Source of the DNA: Opitutaceae bacterium
GTDB lineage: Bacteria; Verrucomicrobiota; Verrucomicrobiia; Opitutales; Opitutaceae
DNA length: 5,971 nucleotides
NCBI GenBank assembly: GCA_031282705.1
Contig: JAITDF010000086.1
Location: 1-5,971 of the forward strand
Direction of reading: 5' to 3'
Shown here: piece after piece, positions 1-4,628 of the stretch
Position numbering within the stretch: the stretch's first letter is position 1
Layout of the letters: each line of letters opens with the position of its first letter
Translations under genes and position numbers: made by a program
The notes under the pieces: generated by a model
What the model was told of the DNA's origin: nothing
What the model saw: only the letters and a program-made list of their open reading frames with translations
Database searches by the model: none

Positions 1-947
1 CCCCCCTCCGCCTCCCCCCTCCCCCTCCACCCCCCGCCTCCGAAATCCGCCTGCTCAACTCCTCGGAAAACGCCACCGGGCTCATCCGCCCCCCCGGCGC
101 CCCCCCCCGCGTCCTCCGCATCAACCGCCCCGGCTACCACCCCCGCGCCGGCATCGCCTCCGAACTCGACTGGATCCTCGCCATCCGCCGCGACACCCCC
201 ATCCTCACCGCCGCGCCCATCCCCGCCCTCGACGGCGAATACATCCAGCACATCTGGCACCCCGCCGTCCCCGAACCCCGCCACTGCGTCCTCTTCACCC
301 ACCTCGAAGGCGCCGAACCCGATGAAAACAACCGCCTCGCCGCCTTTGAACTCCTCGGCGAAGTCACCGCCCGCCTCCACGCCCACGCCCTCGCCTGGAA
401 ACCCCCGCGCCCCCTCCGCCGCCTCCGCTGGGACTTCGACACCATGCTCGGCCCCGCCGCCCACTGGGGCCCCTGGCAGCGCGGCCCCGGCCTCACCCCC
501 GCCCACCGCCGCCACCTCCGCCGCCTCCTGCCCGTGCTCCGCCGCCGCGCCGCCGCCCTCGGCCACTCCAAAAACCGCTTCGGCCTCATCCACGCCGACC
601 TCCGCACCGCCAACCTCCTCGTGAAAGACGGTGCCGTCGCCGCCATCGACTTCGACGACTGCGGCCACTCCTGGTTCATCTACGACCTCGCCGCCGCCCT
701 CAGCTTCCTCGAACTGCACCCCGCCGCCCCGGCCCTCATCGACGCCTGGCTGCGCGGCTACGCCAAAGTCCGCGCCCTCTCGAAAACCGAGACCGCCGCG
801 ATCCCCACCCTTGTGATGATGCGCCGCCTGCTCCTCCTGGCCTGGCTCGGCTCCCACGCCGGCACGCTCCAGGCGCAATCCGCGGCCCCCGGCTTCGCCG
901 AAGGCACCGCCACGCTGGCCGAACGCTACCTGACCGAATCCACCTGA
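1..947 (+). CDS. Phosphotransferase of the APH / SrkA-like family (5' end outside window)
   Basis: The reading frame is open from base 3 to a TGA at 945-947, giving 314 visible residues; the true start lies upstream of the window. The N-lobe is seen in the stretch ENATG and in INRPGYHPRAGIASELDW, a pattern typical of kinase-like phosphotransferases of this group. The C-lobe carries the Brenner-type catalytic motif HADLRTAN (visible residues 197-204: His197, Asp199, Asn204), followed by the metal-binding IDFDD (Asp216) that replaces the DFG motif of protein kinases. A helix with WFIYDLAAALSF follows, as is usual in the APH fold. The family transfers the ATP gamma-phosphate to a small molecule (aminoglycoside, homoserine, choline) or, for SrkA, to protein Ser/Thr; the substrate cannot be told here. 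It is probably cytoplasmic, as no signal or membrane segment is visible. The residues before the N-lobe are proline-rich. It is the last gene of its transcript, since a strong terminator follows within two bases of the stop. The family call is firm; resistance is not implied. Confidence 0.88.
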   Translation, partial: PLRLPPPPPPPASEIRLLNSSENATGLIRPPGAPPRVLRINRPGYHPRAGIASELDWILAIRRDTPILTAAPIPALDGEYIQHIWHPAVPEPRHCVLFTHLEGAEPDENNRLAAFELLGEVTARLHAHALAWKPPRPLRRLRWDFDTMLGPAAHWGPWQRGPGLTPAHRRHLRRLLPVLRRRAAALGHSKNRFGLIHADLRTANLLVKDGAVAAIDFDDCGHSWFIYDLAAALSFLELHPAAPALIDAWLRGYAKVRALSKTETAAIPTLVMMRRLLLLAWLGSHAGTLQAQSAAPGFAEGTATLAERYLTEST

Positions 948-948
948 C

Positions 949-1005
949 CCCGCCGCCCGCCGCCGCCCGCCGCCCCTCCCGGCGGCGGCGGGCGGCGGGA
1001 TTTTT
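949..1005 (+). terminator. Intrinsic terminator after the phosphotransferase gene
   Basis: A perfect 19-bp GC-only inverted repeat (949-967 with 981-999) encloses a 13-nt loop and is followed, after one A, by five T residues (1001-1005). It begins one base after the stop codon. The arms are built from GCC/GGC triplets, so a slipped inner hairpin (969-974 with 981-986, 6-nt loop) is also possible. There is no T-tract on the other side, so it should stop only plus-strand transcription and not the convergent lipoprotein gene. Confidence 0.8.
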
Positions 1006-1041
1006 CGCCGGCCCGGCGGGGGGGCGGGGGGCGGGGCGCGC

Positions 1042-1968
1042 TCAGTAGGGGGTGAGCACGAAGTGCTTGTCCTCCCCGTCGGCGAGGGTGAGGACGCGGG
1101 CGATTTCGATGTCCTCGTGGAACGGCGCGCCGGGGCGCGGCTGGAAGCGGCAGAGGAGGATGTAGTCGCCGGGGGGAAGGGCGTCGAAGCGGTAGCGGCC
1201 GAGGGCGTCGAGGAGGGACTGGCGGGTGTGGCGGGCGAGGCGGGGGTCGCGGGGGCCGGGGTCCTGGTTCGCGGTGATGGCTTCGTCGCGGGCTTTCATG
1301 CAGCCGGTGTAGGGTATGAGTTCGACGAGGCCGCCGCGGAGCTGGCCGAGGGCCTGGCCGGCGAGGGTGGCGGCGCCGGGGGCGGCGTAGGGGGCGAAGG
1401 GGGCGGGGTCGTAGGGGATGTCCACCCGCGCATAGGGGCTCTGCGTGCGCATCAGTTCCGCGGCCTGCGCCGCGATGCCCGCGATGCAGGTTTCTATCGC
1501 CTGGCGCATGGCGGAGTAGCTGTCGGCGCCCTTGCCGGTGGCGCAGGCGCCGCTGCCGTTCAGGGTGAAGCGGGCCGTCCCGTAGGCGAGGGTGGCGGCG
1601 GCGGTGTAGGTGTAGCTGACTTTGAAACCGAGGCCGTGGCTTTCCCGGACGAGGTGCGTGGTGTCGATGGAGACGCTGGCGGGGGCGGGGGCGCCGCCGC
1701 CGCCGCCAGCACCGGCGCCCCCGCCGTCGCCGATGAAGGCCCTTGCCCAGATCGGGCCGGTTTCGACGTTGTCGCGCGCCGAATCGTCGGTGATCAACGG
1801 TTCCACGCGGGTGGCGTCGGCGGGGGGGAGCGCGGCGTGCACCGCCTGGTGGTTGAAGAGCCGTTGCCTGCCGGCAAAGGCGTTGGGGCGGAAAGTCACC
1901 GGGCGCGAGGCGCAACCGGCGGCAAGGCATGAGAGGATGGCGAAAAGGACGGCAAAACGGGGTTTCAT
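1042..1968 (-). CDS. Predicted lipoprotein of unknown function with a C-terminal beta-sandwich-like segment
   Basis: The product is 308 aa. I chose the ATG at 1968-1966 because it puts a textbook lipoprotein signal at the N terminus: MKPR, a hydrophobic core, then the lipobox LAAGC with Cys19 as lipidation site. A GTG three codons upstream is in frame, and the frame stays open to 2154, but those upstream residues look non-coding. No Shine-Dalgarno is seen. A Gly/Ala/Pro-rich low-complexity linker (about residues 80-98) separates an N-terminal part from a region of about residues 100-175. The end (about 257-273, LGRYRFDALPPGDYILLC) resembles the Gly-Arg-Tyr-x-Phe...Pro-Gly-x-Tyr strand-turn of carboxypeptidase-regulatory / CNA-B-like beta-sandwich domains. 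Cysteines at about 142, 161, 223 and 273 could form disulfides. It is expected at the inner face of the outer membrane or in the periplasm. It converges on the phosphotransferase gene. I do not recognise the family; the lipoprotein call is firm, the domain hint weak. Confidence 0.82.
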   Translation of the reverse strand: MKPRFAVLFAILSCLAAGCASRPVTFRPNAFAGRQRLFNHQAVHAALPPADATRVEPLITDDSARDNVETGPIWARAFIGDGGGAGAGGGGGAPAPASVSIDTTHLVRESHGLGFKVSYTYTAAATLAYGTARFTLNGSGACATGKGADSYSAMRQAIETCIAGIAAQAAELMRTQSPYARVDIPYDPAPFAPYAAPGAATLAGQALGQLRGGLVELIPYTGCMKARDEAITANQDPGPRDPRLARHTRQSLLDALGRYRFDALPPGDYILLCRFQPRPGAPFHEDIEIARVLTLADGEDKHFVLTPY

Positions 1969-2099
1969 CGGGCGCACGATGCCCGCGGCGCGGTGTTTTG
2001 TGAAGTTATTTTTCCGGGATTGTCCGGGCCGGAGTCCCTTTGCCGGCTTCCGTGCGACGGCTGCCGGGGGGCGCCGGTGTCGCGCGGCTCCGTCGTGCC

Positions 2100-2117
2100 G
2101 CGGGCTTCCAAGCCCGC
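2100..2117. repeat. REP-like palindrome
   Basis: GCGGGCTT at 2100-2107 and AAGCCCGC at 2110-2117 are perfect inverted copies separated by CC. This gives an 8-bp stem with almost no loop. The form resembles REP-type intergenic palindromes. Only one copy is seen here, so membership of a dispersed family is inference. Confidence 0.45.
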
Positions 2118-2161
2118 CACCCCGCGCGGCATCCGCCATCCAAAACAACGGCATCCCGCTT

Positions 2162-2181
2162 CTTTTTCACGCGAGAAAAAG
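2162..2181. repeat. Short AT-rich hairpin
   Basis: CTTTTTC (2162-2168) pairs perfectly with GAAAAAG (2175-2181) around a 6-nt loop. It lies 12 bases before the 21-bp tandem array. The stem has few G-C pairs and only a short T-run follows, so a terminator role is doubtful on either strand. Confidence 0.35.
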
Positions 2182-2192
2182 CAGTTTTCACG

Positions 2193-2360
2193 CTCGCCAA
2201 GGTGCGTGGCGCGCTCGCCAAGGCGTGTGGCGAGATCGCCAAGGCGCGTGGCGCGCTCGCCAAGGCGCGTGGCGAGATCGCCAAGGCGCGTGGCGAGATC
2301 GCCAAGGTGCGTGGCGAGATCGCCAAGGCGCTTGGCGCGCTCGCCAAGGCGCTCCGCGAG
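2193..2360. repeat. Tandem array of eight 21-bp units (minisatellite)
   Basis: Eight head-to-tail units begin at 2193, 2214, 2235, 2256, 2277, 2298, 2319 and 2340, with consensus MTCGCCAAGGCGCGTGGCGMG. Variation is confined to few sites: the first base (C or A), C/T at units' bases 11 and 13, and the ending GCG or GAG; the last unit is the most diverged. Each unit contains the palindrome CGCC-AA-GGCG and the arms CGCCA/TGGCG. Unit junctions of the form GGCGAGATCGCC make a further hairpin. The array is open in all frames, and one plus frame reads as heptads such as ALAKARG and EIAKARG. No spacers exist between units, so it is not a CRISPR. Slippage or unequal recombination should change the copy number. 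Confidence 0.9.
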
Positions 2361-2375
2361 CGGGCAAAAGCCCGC
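2360..2375. repeat. Small GC hairpin with AAAA loop
   Basis: GCGGGC (2360-2365) pairs with GCCCGC (2370-2375) around an AAAA loop, directly at the end of the tandem array. No T-tract follows on the plus strand, so it is not a standard terminator. It may mark the edge of the repeat block. Confidence 0.4.
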
Positions 2376-2462
2376 CGGGGCCGGGACAAGGGGGAAGAAC
2401 AGGGAAGAACGCACAACGAGGGATGAGGGCCGCGGAATGCCGCCGCCGCTTGCGTTGTTGGA

Positions 2463-3401
2463 TTGACTGCCGGCGGCGCGAACGGGCAGACCCTGCGTGC
2501 CGTGCCCGTGCCGATTTCAGCCCTCGAACAAAACCAGCCCCCCCCGCCCCCGGCGGCGCGGGCGGACGCGCACGCCTACGGCCGGCCCGCCGGCCCCTGG
2601 CCGCGCCGCGCCCGCCCGCCGGGCGCGAGCCGCAAGCTCACGCCCGCCGAACTGGCCGCCGCGGTGCTGCACGAGGACGCGCACCTGCTGGTCATCAACA
2701 AACCCGGCGACATCCCCTGCCACCCCTCGAAGGACGGCCCGTGGTCGAGCCTCTCGGGCGCGGTGCGCGAGCATTTCGGGGCGGCGGCGGCGCACCTGGT
2801 CTTCCGGCTCGACCGCGAGACCAGCGGGGTGGTGGTTTATGCGCGCGACCCGGCGACGGCGCGGCGCCTGCAAACCGCCGCGCAACACCGCCGTTATGAA
2901 AAAACGTATCTCGCGATTTTGCACGGGGAGATGCCGGCGCCGGCCACCGTGGACCGGCCGCTCGGCGACGATTACGACAGCCCCGTCACCATCAAAAGCC
3001 GCGTGCTCCCCCAGCCGGAGACGCCCGGCGCGCCCCCCGCGCAACCCTCGCAGCCCGCCGTGACGCACTACGAGCCGCTCGCGCGCGGCGGCGGCTTCAC
3101 GCTGGCCCGCGTGCGCACCGAGACGGGGCGCAAGCACCAGATCCGCGCGCACGCGCAATGGCTCGGCCACCCGCTCGTCGGCGACAAGCTCTACGGCCCG
3201 GACGCGCGCCTGTTCCTCGAATTTATCGAGACGGGCTGGACTCCCGCGCTGGCGGCGCGGCTGCTGCTGCCGCGGCAGGCGCTGCATTGCGGGACGGTTG
3301 ACCTGCGCGCGGCCGGCGTGGCACGGGTCTTCACCGCGCCGCTGCCCGAGGACATGGCGGGCTTTCTGCGCGCCGCCGGCCTGCAAGCGCCCGAAGCGTG
3401 A
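2463..3401 (+). CDS. RluA-family pseudouridine synthase
   Basis: The enzyme isomerises specific uridines to pseudouridine in rRNA or tRNA; which RNA cannot be told from the sequence. Counted from the TTG at 2463 it has 312 aa. Family landmarks come in order: LLVINKPGDIPCHP (about 75-88), the active-site loop FRLDRETSGVVVYA with catalytic Asp117, RRYEKTYLAI with Tyr145, and the C-terminal GRKHQIRAHAQWLGHPLVGDKLYG (222-245), the family signature that supports the active site. No N-terminal S4 RNA-binding domain is visible, so it is closer to RluA/TruC-like stand-alone forms than to RluC/RluD. A proline-rich insert sits at about 183-199. The start is uncertain. After the in-frame TGA at 2424-2426 the only early candidates are TTG 2448, TTG 2463, GTG 2502 and GTG 2508, none with a Shine-Dalgarno. 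The first 55 residues are Pro/Arg-rich and not family-like, so one of the GTGs may be right. The gene stands alone. Confidence 0.92.
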   Translation: MTAGGANGQTLRAVPVPISALEQNQPPPPPAARADAHAYGRPAGPWPRRARPPGASRKLTPAELAAAVLHEDAHLLVINKPGDIPCHPSKDGPWSSLSGAVREHFGAAAAHLVFRLDRETSGVVVYARDPATARRLQTAAQHRRYEKTYLAILHGEMPAPATVDRPLGDDYDSPVTIKSRVLPQPETPGAPPAQPSQPAVTHYEPLARGGGFTLARVRTETGRKHQIRAHAQWLGHPLVGDKLYGPDARLFLEFIETGWTPALAARLLLPRQALHCGTVDLRAAGVARVFTAPLPEDMAGFLRAAGLQAPEA

Positions 3402-3428
3402 GCCCGTGGCGGAGAGCCCGTGGCGGAG
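3401..3428. repeat. 14-bp tandem duplication at the pseudouridine synthase stop
   Basis: AGCCCGTGGCGGAG occurs twice in direct succession (3401-3414 and 3415-3428), and a third partial copy AGCCCGTCCGCC follows. The first copy starts in the last base of the stop codon. The second and partial third copies can pair as GGCGGA (3422-3427) with TCCGCC (3435-3440). Five T residues at 3452-3456 lie 11 bases further on, so this could be a poor terminator for the gene, but the spacing is too long for a confident call. Confidence 0.6.
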
Positions 3429-3512
3429 AGCCCGTCCGCCCCCGCATGGTCTTTTTCCCCCCGTGCCGCTTTCCCCGTCTGTCGTCCATCGCCCATCGTC
3501 TGCCGTCTGTCG

Positions 3513-3645
3513 TTTCTCGTTCTCTTTCCTCGTTCTCGTTCTCGTTCTCTTTCCTCTTTCTCTCATTCGTCGCCCGGGGCGGGGGGAAAGAGGAAAGAGG
3601 AAAGAGAAAGAGAAAGAGAAAGAAGAACGAAGAACGAGGAAAGAG
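3513..3645. repeat. Pyrimidine/purine fold-back with hexamer repeats
   Basis: The left arm (about 3513-3564) is nearly all pyrimidine and holds GTTCTC hexamers; the right arm (about 3586-3645) is nearly all purine and holds AAAGAG hexamers and AAAGAGG heptamers. A 15-bp perfect pairing joins 3522-3536 with 3631-3645. Further pairing continues inward with small bulges (for instance CTTTCCTCTTTC with GAAAGAGGAAAG) towards a GC-rich centre near 3572-3585. Strand asymmetry of this kind can favour triplex (H-DNA) or slippage. The purine arm ends one base before the -35 box of the 6S RNA promoter. No protein signature is seen. Confidence 0.75.
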
Positions 3646-3646
3646 T

Positions 3647-3674
3647 TTGACCAAGGCCCGGCGCGGCCTATTTT
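3647..3674 (+). promoter_or_regulatory. Sigma70-like promoter of the 6S RNA gene
   Basis: TTGACC at 3647-3652 (-35) and TATTTT at 3669-3674 (-10) are separated by 16 bp. A start 7 bases downstream falls at about 3681, exactly where the 5' strand of the RNA closing stem begins. This agreement between promoter and RNA end supports both calls. It is the best promoter in the window. Confidence 0.65.
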
Positions 3675-3680
3675 CGAGGA

Positions 3681-3871
3681 CGATCCTCTGCAGTGTTCGA
3701 GGCGCTTTCCAATAACCGCTCTTTGCCTTTGAATTATTACGGGAGTCAAACCCATCACGGAAGCTGTCAGGCCGTAAACCGGACGACAAACGCCGCGAAG
3801 GCGACGCCCACCTTAGTATAAAAAGGACCAGAGCCTTTGGGCGCACGGCACAGGCGGAGGATCATTTTTTT
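3681..3871 (+). ncRNA. ssrS: 6S RNA (regulator of housekeeping RNA polymerase)
   Basis: 6S RNA mimics an open promoter and sequesters the sigma70-type holoenzyme, mainly when growth slows. The length (about 190 nt) matches the family. The ends form a 10-bp closing stem, 3682-3691 with 3854-3863, with a single G-U pair. The 5' stem runs straight into TGCAGTGTTCG, and the 3' side reads CACGGCACAGGCGGAGGAT; both resemble the conserved terminal regions of proteobacterial 6S RNAs as I remember them. Further pairing fits the family shape: 3702-3707 with 3839-3844 (lower stem); an unpaired centre of about 30 nt on each side; GGG-A-GTC 3741-3747 with GAC-G-CCC 3803-3809 (upper stem); an apical hairpin at 3766-3787; and small hairpins CGCC/GGCG (3791-3803) and CCTT/AAGG (3811-3826). 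The last recalls the small hairpin in the 3' strand of the E. coli bubble. A promoter precedes it and seven T residues end it. The identification rests on recall, not a covariance search. Confidence 0.8.
3854..3871 (+). terminator. 3' end of 6S RNA: closing-stem strand plus T-tract
   Basis: The 3' strand of the closing stem (3854-3863) is followed after one A by seven T residues (3865-3871). The partner strand lies about 165 nt upstream, so the closing stem or local 3' pairing would have to act as the terminator stem; the RNA 3' end may instead be trimmed to this point. Either way the T-tract marks the probable end of the transcript. Confidence 0.5.
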
Positions 3872-3899
3872 GACTGATGGGACGCGGCGGTCAGTTTTT
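3872..3899 (+). terminator. Possible back-up hairpin after the 6S gene
   Basis: ACTGA (3873-3877) pairs with TCAGT (3891-3895), with flanking G-U pairs, around a 13-nt loop that is GC-rich. T residues run from 3895 to 3899. The stem is weak, so it would be at most a secondary terminator protecting the convergent lipoprotein gene from read-through. Confidence 0.3.
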
Positions 3900-3969
3900 G
3901 ATTTGCGATCCGATATCCCGCCCCACCGCGCACGCCCCGCACCCGCCCCGGCCCGCACCGCGCGCGCCG

Positions 3970-4335
3970 TCAGGACTGCGGCGGCTTTTGCAGCTCGGCG
4001 ATCCGCGCCTTGGCCTGATAGCCGTGGGAGGTGGTCGGAAAAGTGTCCGCCGTGTATTGGTAAATCGCGATCGCCTCCGCCTCGCGTCCCAGCCCCTCAT
4101 GGCAACGCCCGCGCAAAAACGCGATCTCCGCCCTCAATTCCCCGTCGGGCGCCTTGTATTTTTCCGCCTGGAAAAGATTGAGCAGCGCGGCCTCGTATTT
4201 GCCTTTCGCGATGGAACGCTGGGCGGAGTGCATCGCGCCCAGTTGCGCCAGCGAAGCGCAGCCGGCAAGGACGGGAAGCGCGAGGACAAGCGCGAGGGCG
4301 GTGACGCGGGCGAGGCGGTGTTTTGCTTTGGACAT
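3970..4335 (-). CDS. Small TPR-like lipoprotein
   Basis: The product has 121 aa from the ATG at 4335-4333. That start gives a clean lipoprotein signal: MSKAKHRLAR, hydrophobic residues 11-23, lipobox LAGC with Cys26. The frame continues upstream to 4560, but it then runs through the inverted repeat, so the longer version is unlikely. The mature part is helical and looks like two tetratricopeptide-type helix pairs: about 37-60 (AQRSIAKGKYEAALLNLFQA) and about 68-100 (FLRGRCHEGLGREAEAIAIYQ, then ADTFP). This spacing of Gly/Ala/Tyr is typical of TPR units that hold protein partners. Such lipoproteins usually face the periplasm and serve as adaptors in envelope assembly, but no partner can be named. 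It converges on the 6S RNA gene and diverges from argC. No Shine-Dalgarno is present, and only 27 bases separate the start from a large fold-back element. The lipoprotein call is strong; the TPR call is moderate. Confidence 0.83.
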   Translation of the reverse strand: MSKAKHRLARVTALALVLALPVLAGCASLAQLGAMHSAQRSIAKGKYEAALLNLFQAEKYKAPDGELRAEIAFLRGRCHEGLGREAEAIAIYQYTADTFPTTSHGYQAKARIAELQKPPQS

Positions 4336-4362
4336 GTTCGGGAGGATTGAGGCCTCGCCAAT

Positions 4363-4525
4363 GGAAACCGCCAAAAGCCCGATATCAACCGCGAAAAAAC
4401 GCGAAACGCCGCGAAATGCCCGGCGGGTGTTTTTTCTTGAACAAATCATTCCCGCTTTCCCCGGTTTGGCATTTCGCGTTTTTTCGCGTTTTTTCGCGGT
4501 TGAAATCGGGCTTTTGGCGGTTTCC
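4363..4525. repeat. 163-bp fold-back element with near-perfect 58-bp inverted arms
   Basis: The arm at 4363-4420 and the reverse complement of 4468-4525 agree at 54 of 58 positions; three of the four differences are clustered at 4405-4407 and one lies at 4384. The 47-base centre can pair further (GCGGG 4423-4427 with CCCGC 4451-4455). The arms hold repeats of CGCGAAAAAA / TTTTTTCGCG, so A-tracts recur roughly each helical turn. There is no coding capacity of its own. The size and shape fit a non-autonomous fold-back or MITE-type element. I see no obvious target-site duplication at the edges, so mobility is inferred. It lies inside the divergent spacer between the TPR-like lipoprotein and argC. 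Confidence 0.9.
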
Positions 4526-4628
4526 CCCATGTGCAGGCCGCCCCCGGCCGCCCTGTCCACGGGCCTTTCCGCGCGCCGCCAAAAACCTTCTCGCCTCCCG
4601 CCCGCGCCCCCGCGATAGTGCCCGCTCC

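Larger units (their letters stand above)
1969..2462. other. Gene-free spacer between divergent lipoprotein and pseudouridine synthase genes
   Basis: These 494 bases separate two divergent genes and must hold both promoters, but I cannot assign either with confidence. An AT-richer patch at about 1992-2023 is the likeliest promoter area for the minus-strand lipoprotein gene. The rest is repeat material: a palindrome at 2100-2117, a hairpin at 2162-2181, eight 21-bp tandem units at 2193-2360, and a small hairpin at 2360-2375. Long open frames cross it on both strands, because the tandem unit is a multiple of three and lacks stops, but none has a convincing start or a recognisable protein. Confidence 0.6.

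Noticed and set aside
1..947. Antibiotic-resistance gene
   Set aside because: The APH fold is shared by many metabolic kinases; the visible motifs do not identify an aminoglycoside substrate and no mobile context is present.
926..1930. A 334-codon minus-strand frame rich in Arg and Pro
   Set aside because: It overlaps the lipoprotein gene in another frame and crosses the terminator hairpin; its composition is a shadow of the GC-rich true frame.
1063..1932. A 289-codon open frame on the plus strand
   Set aside because: It is antisense to the lipoprotein gene, shows long Gly/Ala/Val runs and no family signature; the minus strand has a signal peptide and lipobox.
2193..2360. CRISPR array
   Set aside because: The 21-bp units abut without unique spacers and no cas gene is present.
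1622..2899. A 425-codon plus-strand frame through the tandem array
   Set aside because: It spans the lipoprotein antisense region, the 21-bp repeats and the 5' part of the pseudouridine synthase in the wrong frame, with no domain.
3422..3456. Intrinsic terminator for the pseudouridine synthase
   Set aside because: The 6-bp stem is short and the T-run lies 11 bases away, so it does not meet the usual terminator form; noted only as a possibility.
2517..3758. A 413-codon minus-strand frame
   Set aside because: It is antisense to the pseudouridine synthase and also covers the 6S promoter and the purine/pyrimidine hairpin; Arg/Gly-rich shadow.
3767..3958. A 63-codon minus-strand frame over the RNA gene
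   Set aside because: It overlaps the structured 6S RNA, has no plausible initiation site or homology that I recognise, and its frame reflects the RNA sequence.
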